Notes: a model not told the origin generated them from the sequence alone. Positions 44,844 to 53,727 are shown, counted from the stretch's first letter. The stretch: DNA of 64,000 nucleotides from Chloroflexota bacterium (GCA_013816405.1 JACDEL010000002.1:20325-84324); one strand, 5' to 3'. Translations and numbers: made by a program.

Positions 44844-45461
44844 CTACAGCACGTACAGCGTCGAGAAGAGGATCACCCACACCACGTCGACGAAGTGCCA
44901 GTAATAGCTGGCCGCCTCGACCGCCGTGTGGTGCTCAGCCGAGATGAGCCCGTGGCGTGCCCGCGTGGCGACGATCGCGATGAAGCCCAGGCCGGCCAGG
45001 ACATGGGCGCCATGGAAACCGGTCAGCGTGTAGAAGGTAGACCCGAACACCCCTGCATCCAGCCCGAAGCCGTTGGTCGCGAACTCGTAGCCCTGGACCA
45101 GGATGAAGATGCTGCCCAGCAGGAGTGTCACGCGCAGCGCCCGGCGCATGGTCGCCACCTCGCCGCGCCCGATCGCGCGGACGGCCCACTGCATTGTTAC
45201 GCTGCTGGACACGAGCAGGAGCGTGTTCAGCCCCGGCAGGAGCAGCTCCGGCCGCTCGTGGCCCTCCGGCGGCCACCCGCCACTCTCCGAGCGGATCACG
45301 AAGTAGGCCGCGAACAGGGCGCCGAAGAGCATCACCTCCGACAGGATCCCGAGCTTGACGCCGAGCAGCATGTTGCTGCGGCTGGCGGCGGGGTCCTCCT
45401 CGCCGAAGCCCATGTGGTCGTCATGCGCGCCCCCAGGAGCCGATCCCGCGTGAACGCTCAT
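44844..45461 (-). CDS. coxC: Cytochrome c oxidase subunit III
   Basis: A 205-residue subunit III with five predicted helices. Recognisable segments are SEVMLFGALFAAYFVIR, FYTLTGFHGAHVLAG and the C-terminal YYWHFVDVVWVILFSTLYVL. It lacks the first two helices of the long form, as is common for bacterial caa3-type enzymes. Its ATG overlaps the coxA stop by 4 nt. Convergent with the lipoprotein gene. Confidence 0.95.
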   Translation of the reverse strand: MSVHAGSAPGGAHDDHMGFGEEDPAASRSNMLLGVKLGILSEVMLFGALFAAYFVIRSESGGWPPEGHERPELLLPGLNTLLLVSSSVTMQWAVRAIGRGEVATMRRALRVTLLLGSIFILVQGYEFATNGFGLDAGVFGSTFYTLTGFHGAHVLAGLGFIAIVATRARHGLISAEHHTAVEAASYYWHFVDVVWVILFSTLYVL

Positions 45462-47290
45462 TGGGCGGCTCGCCCTTCCGCCGGGACGCCGACACCACCG
45501 CCGTATTCGTAGGGTCCGGCGCTGACCATCGGGATGTGGTCGAAGTTCTGGATTGGCGGCGGGGACGAGATCTGCCATTCCAGCGTGTGTGCGCGCCATG
45601 GGTTCGGGGCCGCCCTGGGGCCCCGGCGCCACGACCAGACCATGTTGAAGACGAACACCGCCACCGACAGGAAGATGTTGAAGGCGGCGAAGCTGATCCA
45701 CAGGTTCAGGCCACCGAACTGGGAGGGATAGTCGGCGACGCGGCGGCGCATCCCCTCGATCCCCAACCAGAACATCGGCAGGAAGGTGGCGTTGAAGGCC
45801 AGGGTGAACCACCAGAAGTGGAGCTTGCCGAGCCGCTCCGAATACATCCGGCCGGTGATCTTGGGGTACCAGTAGTAGGTGCCCGCAAAGAGCCCGAAGA
45901 TGGTGCCGCCCACGATCGTGTAGTGGAAGTGGGCGACCACGAAATACGTGTCCGAGAGAGTGATGTCGGTCGGCACATCGGCCAGGTAGACGCCGGTGAT
46001 GCCACCGATCAGGAACGCCCAGATGAAGCCGAAGACCCACAGCATCGGCGTCTTGAAGTGGAGCTTGCCCATCCAGATCGTGCCGAGCGCCGACAGGAAC
46101 ACGATCCCGGTCGGGACCGAGATCAGCTCGGTCGTGAGCATGATCGGGATGTGGAAGAACTCGGCCATGCCGCTCACGAACATGTGGTGGGCCCAGACCA
46201 TGAAGGACAGGACGCCGATGGAGATGAACGACAGGACCGCCAGCGGATAGGCGAAGAGCGGCTTGCGCGCGAAGACCGGCACCACCTCCAGGATCGCTCC
46301 CAGACCGGGCAATCCCATGATGTAGACGGCGGGATGTGAGTAGAACCAGAAGAGGTGCTCGAACAGGATCACGTCGCCGCCGCGGCTGGGTCGGAAGAAC
46401 GAGGTGCCAAGGACCCGGTCGAAGAGGAGCATGGTGAAGGCCGCGGCCACGACCGAGGTGGCGATCAGGGCGAGGGTGGCGGTCACGGTCAGGGCCCAGA
46501 CGAAGATCGGCATCCGCATCAATGACATACCTGGAGCACGCATGCGGAACACGGTCACCAGGAAGTTGATGGCGCTGATGATCGAGCTGATACCGACGGT
46601 GACGAACGCCATCAGGTAGGCCTGCTGGCCCAGGTTTGCCTGCTGGCTGAGCGGCGGATAGGCGGTCCAGCCGCTGTCGAAGCCACCGAGCAGCGGATTG
46701 ATCGCGACCAGCAGGATGGGCAGCGGCAGGAGCCAGTACGAGAGGGCGTTGGTCTTGGGGAACGCCATGTCGCGCGCCCCGATCATGATCGGGACCAGGT
46801 AGTTGCCCAGGCCGCCGATGATCGAGATCAGGGCGACGGTGATCATCATCGCCCCGTGCGTGCTCATGACCGTGTTGTAGGCCTCCTTGCCGAGCACGAG
46901 GCCGGGCTGCGCCAGCTCGAAGCGCATGAGCATCGCGAACGAGCCCGCGATCAGGAACAGGAGGAAGGCGGTGACGAGGTACTGGACGCCGATGACCTTG
47001 TGATCGGTGGTGAAGCGGAAGTAGCGACGCCAATCACCCGCCGTTCCATGAGCGGCGTGCTCCTCGGCGGGATCCACCTGGCGCCCCGCCGCCCAGGTCA
47101 CCCAGAATCGGAAGGCGCCGATGCCGAACAGGAAGCCGATCACGGCCAGCAGGTAGGCGAGGCCAAGGACCTGGCCGTCATCAATGATCAGACCTGCGCC
47201 GCGAGCGAGCGTCAGTGACCCAACCCCCACGGCAATGCCAGTGGCGGCGCCCAGCACGGCCCTCAGCATCCCGGGCCTCAGGATCCTCAT
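45458..47290 (-). CDS. coxA: Cytochrome c oxidase subunit I (aa3 type)
   Basis: A 610-residue catalytic subunit. Heme and copper ligands are visible in STHGAMMI, WFYSHPAVYIMGLPG (CuB His with cross-linked Tyr), WAHHMFVSG, and VVAHFHYTIVGG. The family motif has Ala in HPAVY instead of HPEVY, a variant seen in some oxidases that changes proton-path chemistry. About 75 N-terminal residues add two helices before the conserved DHKVIGVQY. It overlaps coxB and coxC by 4 nt each. Confidence 0.96.
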   Translation of the reverse strand: MRILRPGMLRAVLGAATGIAVGVGSLTLARGAGLIIDDGQVLGLAYLLAVIGFLFGIGAFRFWVTWAAGRQVDPAEEHAAHGTAGDWRRYFRFTTDHKVIGVQYLVTAFLLFLIAGSFAMLMRFELAQPGLVLGKEAYNTVMSTHGAMMITVALISIIGGLGNYLVPIMIGARDMAFPKTNALSYWLLPLPILLVAINPLLGGFDSGWTAYPPLSQQANLGQQAYLMAFVTVGISSIISAINFLVTVFRMRAPGMSLMRMPIFVWALTVTATLALIATSVVAAAFTMLLFDRVLGTSFFRPSRGGDVILFEHLFWFYSHPAVYIMGLPGLGAILEVVPVFARKPLFAYPLAVLSFISIGVLSFMVWAHHMFVSGMAEFFHIPIMLTTELISVPTGIVFLSALGTIWMGKLHFKTPMLWVFGFIWAFLIGGITGVYLADVPTDITLSDTYFVVAHFHYTIVGGTIFGLFAGTYYWYPKITGRMYSERLGKLHFWWFTLAFNATFLPMFWLGIEGMRRRVADYPSQFGGLNLWISFAAFNIFLSVAVFVFNMVWSWRRGPRAAPNPWRAHTLEWQISSPPPIQNFDHIPMVSAGPYEYGGGVGVPAEGRAAQ

Positions 47291-48024
47291 GGGGGGGACC
47301 CGCTCGGCTGCGGCGACGGCTTCGGTTGCTGGCTCAGCCAGGATTCGAGAGCCGCGCGGCCACTCACCACGACGGTGAGATGCATGTCGGTATGGCCGAA
47401 GCCGCACAGCTCCGCACAGAGACCGGGATAGGTGCCCTCCACCGTCGCGGTCAGGTAGATCTGGGTCGGCCGCCCCGGGACCGCGTCCTGCTTTACGCCA
47501 AATGCGGGCACCCAAAATGAGTGGATCACGTCGTCGGAGTTGATGACGAGGTGGACGCGCTCGCCGAGCGGGATGTGGAGCTCCTTCGAGACGACGCCGG
47601 CGTCGGGGTACTCGAAGTGCCAGGCCCACTGCTCCGAACGCACCTGGACCTCGAAGTCCGAGCTCTGGGCCCCGCGGATGTCGATCAGCCCCACCGCGCC
47701 GTAGCCGAACAGGCCGATCACCAGCGCGAAGCTGACGCCGAGCCAGATCGACTGGAAGCCGCGACTGCCATGGACCGGCGGCCCATCGGTCTCATCGCCA
47801 TTCGCCCGAAAGCGCAGGGCCGAATAGGCAAGCCCTACCACCACAAACATGAGAACCGGGACCGACACGATGGTCAGCAGCACGAAGGCTGAGTTTTCGA
47901 TCACCGCCTCTCGGGAGGCGATGACGGGGATGATCTGGATGCCCGCGACCAGGACGATTCCCACGATGGAGAGAACCGCCCAGGCCGCGGCCGCGATCCA
48001 GAGGTGGCGCCGAGGACTGGTCAC
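47287..48024 (-). CDS. coxB: Cytochrome c oxidase subunit II
   Basis: A 245-residue subunit II with two membrane helices (about 42-66 and 92-112, after a signal-like first helix) and a cupredoxin domain. The CuA site is complete: H168 (VIHSFWVP), C203, E205, C207, H211 and M214 in CAELCGFGHTDM. No C-terminal cytochrome c domain is fused, so an external cytochrome c must deliver electrons. First gene of coxBAC, 15 nt downstream of the cupredoxin gene. Confidence 0.96.
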   Translation of the reverse strand: MTSPRRHLWIAAAAWAVLSIVGIVLVAGIQIIPVIASREAVIENSAFVLLTIVSVPVLMFVVVGLAYSALRFRANGDETDGPPVHGSRGFQSIWLGVSFALVIGLFGYGAVGLIDIRGAQSSDFEVQVRSEQWAWHFEYPDAGVVSKELHIPLGERVHLVINSDDVIHSFWVPAFGVKQDAVPGRPTQIYLTATVEGTYPGLCAELCGFGHTDMHLTVVVSGRAALESWLSQQPKPSPQPSGSPP

Positions 48025-48039
48025 GCTGGACGAGGCAGA

Positions 48040-48477
48040 TCAGGTGACCGTGAAGTCGATGTGCATCCCCTTCTGGTAATGCACGAGGTCCTCGACGTGC
48101 AGGTTGCAGAAGATGACGTAGTGCCCGGGCTGGAGCGTCAGCGTCAGGGAGCGGTCACTGCTGCCGGACTTGATCTCGGCAACCTCGCTCGGGTCGCCGA
48201 CCTCTGACAGTTCGGGCGAGTCTTCGACCACGGTGCCGTCAGCGTTGGTCGGGAGCGCGTCCGCCTTTTTGTCCGTCTTGCGGACGACGAACTCATGCTC
48301 CTTGTCGCCGTCGTTCTTGATGTTGAAGGTGAGCGAGCCGGCCTTGAGATTGGCCGAGCTCAGGGTGATCTGCCACTCCTTAACGGTCGCCGAGACGGGA
48401 CCGGCGGACGGCCCCGAACTCGTGCACGAGACAAGCAGACCGCCGATCGCGATCAGCGCCAATACTCTTCGCGCCAT
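48040..48477 (-). CDS. Cupredoxin-domain lipoprotein
   Basis: A 145-residue secreted blue-copper-type protein with lipobox GLLVSC (Cys18). Copper ligands are H61 (KEHEF), C124, H133 and M138 in the loop CNLHVEDLVHYQKGM. AGGAGGAGA lies 10 nt before the ATG at 48477; a longer frame upstream is not supported. It leads the coxBAC operon and may carry electrons or copper to the CuA site. Confidence 0.88.
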   Translation of the reverse strand: MARRVLALIAIGGLLVSCTSSGPSAGPVSATVKEWQITLSSANLKAGSLTFNIKNDGDKEHEFVVRKTDKKADALPTNADGTVVEDSPELSEVGDPSEVAEIKSGSSDRSLTLTLQPGHYVIFCNLHVEDLVHYQKGMHIDFTVT

Positions 48478-48617
48478 TTCCGTATCTCTCCTCCTCGCCG
48501 CTTGACGTGGCGCATGGCATGACCATGAGACGCCGCCAGGTGCCGCGTTGAGGCCTAGCATCGGGGGCCATTGCGTCCGCTCATATACTCGCAACGAGCC
48601 ATTCTGGAGAACCGCAT

Positions 48618-49337
48618 TTGGCCATCCCACGCTACACGCCGCCAGTTGCAACCGAGCTGCTCTCGCCGAGTGCCGAGTGGGCGGCTGATCCGTCCGGGAT
48701 CGGCATGGCCGCGCAGTCGCGCGCGGAGCGCTGGACTTCCCGCATCCGGGTCAACCGACGCGCAGCGCAGCTGGTCATCGACCTCGCCTCGGTCGTCACC
48801 ATCGTCCTGACCTTCGCGTACCGCTTCTTCCCGGCGGAGGTCATGTTCCACGTCGTCTTCGTGCTGCTCACGGTGCAGGCATTTCTGTTCGGCCTGCGCG
48901 CGACGCTCCTGCGGATCGCCATCGTCTCGATCCCGCTGCTGGTGTACGCAAACGCACGCATCTTCGGCCTGAGCGAGCCCCGCTTCGACCTGTCCGAGTG
49001 GCCGCTCATGTTCGTGATCGCCGTTCTGGTCGCATGGATGGCCGATCGCGTGGACACGACCGCCAAGCGCTACGCGAGTCTCTTCCGACAGGCCAGCGAG
49101 CGCCTTCTCACCGTGGAGGAGGACGAGCGGCGGCGGATCGCGCTCGAGCTGCACGATGGGGTGGGGCAGGTCCTCACGGCGATGACGCTGACGCTCGACG
49201 CGGCCGACAGCTCGCTCGGGGCGAAGGCGGCCGGCCAGCGCATCGGCTCGGCGCGTCGCATGGCCGAGACAGCCCTCGCCGAGGTGCGCCACCTGGCCAT
49301 CGCATGCGCCCGGCCCGGATCGAAGAGCGGGGCCTGA
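48618..49337 (+). CDS. NarL-class sensor kinase, N-terminal part (frame broken at about 49303)
   Basis: 239 residues with four hydrophobic segments (about 50-150) followed by a HisKA_3 dimerisation domain with the phosphorylated histidine in RRRIALELHDGVGQVLTAM. After LAEVRHLAIA the frame becomes CARPGSKSGA and stops, while the expected RPARIEERGLTAAIRDLAG continues in another frame from 49304. One base missing between 49303 and 49304 would join the two. The TTG start at 48618 has GGAGA 10 nt upstream. It is a real frameshift, a split kinase, or a sequence error. Confidence 0.75.
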   Translation: MAIPRYTPPVATELLSPSAEWAADPSGIGMAAQSRAERWTSRIRVNRRAAQLVIDLASVVTIVLTFAYRFFPAEVMFHVVFVLLTVQAFLFGLRATLLRIAIVSIPLLVYANARIFGLSEPRFDLSEWPLMFVIAVLVAWMADRVDTTAKRYASLFRQASERLLTVEEDERRRIALELHDGVGQVLTAMTLTLDAADSSLGAKAAGQRIGSARRMAETALAEVRHLAIACARPGSKSGA

Positions 49338-49723
49338 CGGCGGCAATTCGTGACCTTGCGGGGCAATCCGGCTTTCCCGTCCGGGTTCACGTGGACCCTC
49401 ACGGGGATCCGACGCCGGCACTCGAGCCGACGGTCACCGTGGGCGTGTACCGGATCGTCCAGGAGGCGCTCGCAAACTCGGCCCGCCACAGCGGCGCCCC
49501 TGTGGCACATGTCTGGATCAGCTGCCGCGAGGGGAGGCTCCTGATCAAGGTGACCGATGAGGGGTGTGGGTTCAACCCAGGTGCGGTGGTGGACCCGGGG
49601 ATCGGGCTTGCCGGCATGTACGAGCGCGCCGAGCTGCTGGGCGGGCGGCTTGCCGTTCAGTCCGCAGTGGCGAGCGGCACGCGGGTGACACTCGACCTGC
49701 CGATCAGCTCGAAGGGACACTGA
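49304..49723 (+). CDS. NarL-class sensor kinase, C-terminal ATPase part
   Basis: 139 residues holding the HATPase_c domain that belongs to the kinase begun at 48618: N box IVQEALANSARHSG, G1 VTDEGCGF, G2 GIGLAGMYERAELLGG. An ATG happens to lie exactly at the frame break (GCATGC), so translational restart could yield a separate ATPase chain. The stop overlaps the response regulator ATG by 1 nt (TGATG). Listed separately because no single open frame spans both parts. Confidence 0.72.
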   Translation: MRPARIEERGLTAAIRDLAGQSGFPVRVHVDPHGDPTPALEPTVTVGVYRIVQEALANSARHSGAPVAHVWISCREGRLLIKVTDEGCGFNPGAVVDPGIGLAGMYERAELLGGRLAVQSAVASGTRVTLDLPISSKGH

Positions 49724-50364
49724 TGGAACCCATTCGGGTCGGCATCGTCGACGATCACGCCCTGGTTCGGGACGGGCTTCGGCTGATCCTCGAGCGAGAG
49801 CCCGACATCGAGGTCGTGGGAGACGCGGCCGACGAAGCGGGTGCACTCGCGCTGGCGGCCAGCGGCAGGCCGCACGTGATGGTAGTCGACCTCACGCTCG
49901 GCGGATCCGACGGGATCGCTCTGCTCCGCGACCTGACCAGCAGGCATCCTCGCATTCGGCTCGTCACCGTGACGATGCACGAGCACGAAGAGACGGTGCG
50001 CCAGGCGTTTCTGGCCGGGGCCGCGGGATATGTGGTCAAGGGAGCGCCAAGCGCCGACGTGATCACTGCGGTCCGGGCCGTCGCCCGAAACCAGCACTAC
50101 GTGCATCCCGTGGTTGCCTCGGTCGTGGTGGTCGACTCGCTGCGATGGCTCCGCCAGGCCGATCGGCTGACTGCGCGTGAGATCGAGGTTCTGCGGCTCC
50201 TGACCGCGGGGCGCTCCGCTGCCGAGACGGGCCGGGCGCTCGGCATCAGCGCGCATACCGTCCGGCGCCACATTGCGAACGTGACCGACAAGGCCGGCGT
50301 CCGCGGCCGCGTGGCACTCGCCCGTTACGCGCTGGACCATCACCTCGTGCAGGACGAGAGCTAG
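49723..50364 (+). CDS. NarL/LuxR-family response regulator
   Basis: A 213-residue regulator. The receiver has VDDHALVRDG and the phosphoacceptor aspartate in MVVDLTLGG. The C-terminal LuxR-type helix-turn-helix reads LTAREIEVLRLLTAGRSAAE and ISAHTVRRHIANV. It forms a two-component system with the preceding kinase parts. Targets are unknown; nearby candidates are the divergent cupredoxin-coxBAC operon and the TlpA and cupredoxin genes downstream. Confidence 0.93.
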   Translation: MEPIRVGIVDDHALVRDGLRLILEREPDIEVVGDAADEAGALALAASGRPHVMVVDLTLGGSDGIALLRDLTSRHPRIRLVTVTMHEHEETVRQAFLAGAAGYVVKGAPSADVITAVRAVARNQHYVHPVVASVVVVDSLRWLRQADRLTAREIEVLRLLTAGRSAAETGRALGISAHTVRRHIANVTDKAGVRGRVALARYALDHHLVQDES

Positions 50365-50411
50365 CGCCGCTCTACGGGCGCCGGTCCAGCCTCCGCTACA
50401 CTGCGGCCGCC

Positions 50412-51038
50412 ATGCTGAACGAGACCCCGCCGACGACCCGGCGGCGGTGGCGCGTGCCCCCGGTCATCGCCCTCCCGCTCATCGCGGTCGCGGCCGTTAC
50501 GTTCGCGTACGTCGCAACCCGTCCGCTTGGCGGTGAGCCGCAGCCATCCTTCTTCGTGATCGGCAGCGCGGCGCCCGGCGTGCAGATCGGCCAGGTCGCC
50601 CCGGGGACCGCGAATGCCCCAGTCGCCCCCCGGCTCGAGCTGACCGACCTCGAGGATGCTCCGGTCGCCCTCCGCGATTTCAGTGGCAAGCCCCTCTGGA
50701 TCATCTTCTGGAAGACCGCCTGCCAACCCTGCGAAGCCGAGGCGGCTGATGTGGCCGCCGCGTACGCGGCGCATCGTGAGTCGGGACTCGTGCTGCTGGG
50801 AATTGACGTGTGGGACAGCGCTGCCGCCATCAGCGATTACGCCGCCGAGCACGACCTCGCCTACCCGATCGCCGTCGACACCTCGACAGGCTTCATGGAC
50901 GCCTACGGCGTGTGGGGCGCGCCGACGCACTACTTCATCGGGTCCGACGGCGTCATCCGGGATCGCTATTTCGGACCGATGAACGGCGATCTGATCGAGT
51001 CGAGCCTGAAAGCGATCCTTCCCGCGACTGCGCGTTGA
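50412..51038 (+). CDS. TlpA/ResA-like membrane-anchored thioredoxin-family protein
   Basis: A 208-residue protein with one N-terminal helix (about 17-36) and a periplasmic redoxin domain with the pair C104-x2-C107 in WKTACQPCEAE and cis-Pro loop GAPTHYFIG. Such proteins reduce disulfides during cytochrome c maturation or copper insertion. It is a second such protein beside the CX3C CcmG, and here the CxxC spacing is normal. The start codon lacks a strong ribosome site. Confidence 0.9.
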   Translation: MLNETPPTTRRRWRVPPVIALPLIAVAAVTFAYVATRPLGGEPQPSFFVIGSAAPGVQIGQVAPGTANAPVAPRLELTDLEDAPVALRDFSGKPLWIIFWKTACQPCEAEAADVAAAYAAHRESGLVLLGIDVWDSAAAISDYAAEHDLAYPIAVDTSTGFMDAYGVWGAPTHYFIGSDGVIRDRYFGPMNGDLIESSLKAILPATAR

Positions 51039-51096
51039 GCCGGTGCAACCCACCTCGTATGAACAATTAGATCACCAACCAGCAGGAGTAGACCCC

Positions 51097-51549
51097 ATGT
51101 CAGATCACTCGGCGACCCACGGTCCTCGGCCGCCAACGACCGTGATGGTCCTGGCCGCTCTCGCGCTGGGTGTCGCTGCGTGCAGCGCGAGTAGCACGAC
51201 CAGTGAGCCACCGGCCAGCCAGGCAGCCGCCAGCCAGACAGCGGTCAGCCAGGCACCCAGCGTCGCGGCGAGCACGGCAGCTGGCGGCACGACCATCACG
51301 ATGAGCGGCGTGACCTTCTCGGAGACGGAGATCACCGTCCCAGTCGGCAAGGTGACCTTCGTGAACCAGGATTCGGTGACCCACATCCTGGCCGAGGGCG
51401 AGAACGGGAAGGAAGTCGCAAGCCCCCGGGTCCAGAAGGTCTCAGTCGCTGGAGGCAACCAGGGCGACATGGAGTTCACAGTCGCGGGTGACTACCACAT
51501 CACCTGCCTCGTCCATTCGACCATGAACATGGAGGTCCACGTTCAGTAG
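51097..51549 (+). CDS. Cupredoxin-domain lipoprotein, plastocyanin-like
   Basis: A 150-residue lipoprotein: lipobox LGVAAC (Cys29), a spacer of repeated SQA units (about 41-56), and a blue-copper domain with H96 (THILAE), C137, H140 and M143 or M145 in CLVHSTMNM. Probably a surface electron carrier. CAGGAG lies 8 nt before the ATG. It follows the TlpA-like gene and ends at a clear terminator. Confidence 0.87.
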   Translation: MSDHSATHGPRPPTTVMVLAALALGVAACSASSTTSEPPASQAAASQTAVSQAPSVAASTAAGGTTITMSGVTFSETEITVPVGKVTFVNQDSVTHILAEGENGKEVASPRVQKVSVAGGNQGDMEFTVAGDYHITCLVHSTMNMEVHVQ

Positions 51550-51571
51550 GGCATCCCACGACGTCGCGAAT

Positions 51572-51599
51572 GGCCGGTGCAGGCAGCGCCGGCCCTTTT
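51572..51599 (+). terminator. Intrinsic terminator after the cupredoxin gene
   Basis: Stem GGCCGGTGC (51572-51580) with GCGCCGGCC (51586-51594, one T·G pair), short loop, then CTTTT. Confidence 0.75.
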
Positions 51600-51620
51600 C
51601 GTTGGATGCCGCGTCGCTAA

Positions 51621-51634
51621 TGCAACCGGTTGCA
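51621..51634. promoter_or_regulatory. Perfect 14-bp palindrome upstream of the nickel/cobalt transporter
   Basis: TGCAACCGGTTGCA, 43 nt before the transporter ATG, in the promoter region after the preceding terminator. The TG-N4-CG-N4-CA layout resembles LacI-family operators; a metal-responsive repressor is equally possible. No regulator gene is adjacent. Confidence 0.55.
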
Positions 51635-51676
51635 GCAAGCCTCTGGCGCCGCCTAGAATCGGCGACGGAGGAACCG

Positions 51677-52738
51677 ATGGTCGACAGCGCACTGCGTCTC
51701 CTGCGAACGGCCGGCCCGGTCCGGAACCGCATCGTGAGGATGTACGGGTTCCTCGTCGCATTCAACATCGTCGCTTGGGCAGTGGCCCTGCTCGCCTCGA
51801 TCTCCTATCCGATCCTCTTGCCCACGGCGTTCCTGGCCTACACCTTCGGACTCCGCCACGCGGTCGATGCGGACCACATCGCCGCCATCGACAACACCAC
51901 CCGCAAGCTGATGCAGGACGGCCAGCGTCCCGTTGCGGTGGGTCTCTTCTTCTCGCTCGGTCATTCGACCGTCGTAGTCGCTCTCTCGGTGGTGATCGCA
52001 CTCTTCGCATCGGTGATCACCGACATCCCGGCCCTGCAGGAGATCGGCAGCCTGATCGGCACGACCGTCTCGGCGGCATTCCTGCTGCTCATCGGCGTCA
52101 TCAACCTGGTCGTCCTGATCGACATCTACCGCATGTTCCGGCGCGTGGCGCGCGGCGGCGCCTACAACGAGGCCACACTCGAGGAGTTCCTCAACGAGCG
52201 CGGCCTGCTGGCGCGGCTCTTCCGGCCGATGTTGCGCGTCATTCGCAAGAGCTGGCATATGTACCCACTGGGCCTCCTCTTCGGGCTCGGCTTCGATACC
52301 GCCTCGGAGGTAGCGCTGCTGGGCCTGGCGGCGACCTCGGGCGCCAACCACGTACCGATCGGCTTCATCCTCGTCCTGCCCGCCCTCTTTGCGGCCGGCA
52401 TGTCGCTGGTCGACGCGACGGACGGGGTCCTCATGCTGGGCGCCTATGGCTGGGCCTTCATGAAGCCGATTCGGAAGCTCTACTACAACCTGAGCATCAC
52501 CCTCGTGTCGGTGCTGATCGCCTTCGCCATCGGCGGGATCGAGGTCATGTCGATCGTGGCGGAGCGGTTCGAGCTGCACGGTGGCCTCTGGGAATTCGCG
52601 CGCAACCTTGACTTCGGGATCATCGGCGTCGGGATCATCGGCGTCTTCGTCGTGAGCTGGACGGCCTCCACGCTCATCTACCGCTGGAAACGATACGACT
52701 CCCTGCCGATCACAACCGCCTCCCGGACCGACGCCTAG
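51677..52738 (+). CDS. NiCoT-family nickel/cobalt transporter
   Basis: A 353-residue high-affinity nickel/cobalt permease with eight predicted helices. The metal-selectivity signature HAVDADH (61-67) in helix II, LFFSLGHSTVV, and GLGFDTASEVALL are all present. GGAGG lies 5 nt before the ATG at 51677; an in-frame ATG at 51602 has none. No nickel enzyme or cobalamin gene is in the window, and no cobalamin riboswitch is visible upstream. Confidence 0.93.
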   Translation: MVDSALRLLRTAGPVRNRIVRMYGFLVAFNIVAWAVALLASISYPILLPTAFLAYTFGLRHAVDADHIAAIDNTTRKLMQDGQRPVAVGLFFSLGHSTVVVALSVVIALFASVITDIPALQEIGSLIGTTVSAAFLLLIGVINLVVLIDIYRMFRRVARGGAYNEATLEEFLNERGLLARLFRPMLRVIRKSWHMYPLGLLFGLGFDTASEVALLGLAATSGANHVPIGFILVLPALFAAGMSLVDATDGVLMLGAYGWAFMKPIRKLYYNLSITLVSVLIAFAIGGIEVMSIVAERFELHGGLWEFARNLDFGIIGVGIIGVFVVSWTASTLIYRWKRYDSLPITTASRTDA

Positions 52739-52805
52739 CTGTCAAACGGCCGGGTCGGCCATATCGCGGGCAGCTGGCGCCCAGGCCCCCACCTTCTCGT
52801 AATGG

Positions 52806-53296
52806 GTGGGCCTCGTCGGCTACTCCCAGGCGCTCCTTACCAGAGCACGGGCTGGCAAATGGCTGGCCGCCAACGCCTGGCTGTACGGCTTTGTGATGAG
52901 CTACCCCAAGGGCTCGCGGGCGCTGACCTGTTACGCCTACGAACCATGGCATTACCGGTATGTGAGCCGCGCTGAAGCCAGGAAGATCCACGACTCGCAG
53001 CCGACCAGCCGTCAGTGGCTGTGGCCGACGGACAAGGCGCTGGCCCTGATGATCACCAACACATGGTGCCCGACTCGCCAAGTGGTCTTCGCCGCGGGCA
53101 CCTACACCGGGGTGCAATTCGACGCCCTAGGTGCGGTGATTGCCTCGAAGAGAGCGGCGCTGGCGAGCTCTTCTTCGGCCAGCACGAGCTGGCGTGTGAC
53201 CCTGTACGGCGCGCCTACCTCCTCATCAGCAATGGGATCTGGGCCGGCTACTACATACCGCAAACGCGGCCGTCACCCTCAAGTAGCCTCGATTGA
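52806..53296 (+). pseudogene. Decayed VanY-type D,D-carboxypeptidase with surface repeat
   Basis: The first part (KWLAANAWLYGFVMSYPKGS and YAYEPWHYRYVSRAEARKIH) is the C-terminal half of a VanY-type peptidoglycan carboxypeptidase; the zinc-binding SxHxxGxAxD half is missing. It continues into a wall-protein-like segment (VVFAAGTYTGVQFDALG, then TLYG), and the natural ending AYLLISNGIWAGYYI appears in a different frame, so a frameshift lies near 53208. Truncated and frameshifted, it is a remnant. It fills the gap between the nickel transporter and the HxlR gene. Confidence 0.7.
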
Positions 53297-53331
53297 CCCT
53301 CTTGGTGGGCGGTGCTATCGTCCGCCGCCTG

Positions 53332-53727
53332 ATGATGGAGCCCGGCCCGCACGCGTCGTCGCATGCGTCGACGCCTCGCGCACCGCACCGCTCCCGCGCC
53401 GAGCGCCGAGCGGCCGCCCTGCGCAGCGAGGGCGCGGCGACCGCGGCCCTCAACGTGCTGGGCCAGAAGTGGGTGATGCGCATCGTCCGGGCCTTGGGCG
53501 AGCGCACCCAGCGCTTCTGCGAGCTGCAGGACGCCCTTGGCGGCGCCAACTCGGCAACGCTTTCGCAGCGCCTCAAGCTGCTGGAGGACGAGGGCCTTGT
53601 CGACCGCACCATGGTCTCCGAGGTGCCGCCCTGGGTCGAGTACTCGCTCACCGCCAAGGGATCGGACCTCCGTCGCGCGATTGTCGGGATCGACCGCTGG
53701 GCGGATCGTTGGGCGCCCAACCAGTGA
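53332..53727 (+). CDS. HxlR-family transcriptional regulator
   Basis: A 131-residue winged-helix regulator of the HxlR/DUF24 type. The core reads NVLGQKWVMRIVRALGE, RFCELQDALGGANSATLSQRLKLLEDEGLV and VEYSLTAKG. HxlR proteins often sense redox or aldehydes, though the N-terminal cysteine typical of those sensors is not seen here. The start is one of two adjacent ATGs. It overlaps the GAF protein gene by 4 nt (GTGA). Confidence 0.88.
   Translation: MMEPGPHASSHASTPRAPHRSRAERRAAALRSEGAATAALNVLGQKWVMRIVRALGERTQRFCELQDALGGANSATLSQRLKLLEDEGLVDRTMVSEVPPWVEYSLTAKGSDLRRAIVGIDRWADRWAPNQ

Noticed and set aside
51550-51676. Possible cobalamin or nickel riboswitch before the NiCoT gene
   Set aside because: Only a terminator and a palindrome are present; no conserved riboswitch core is seen and the space is too short.
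52748-52760. GGCCG-GGT-CGGCC stem after the nickel transporter
   Set aside because: Five-base stem with a 3-nt loop and no U-run; too weak to call a terminator.
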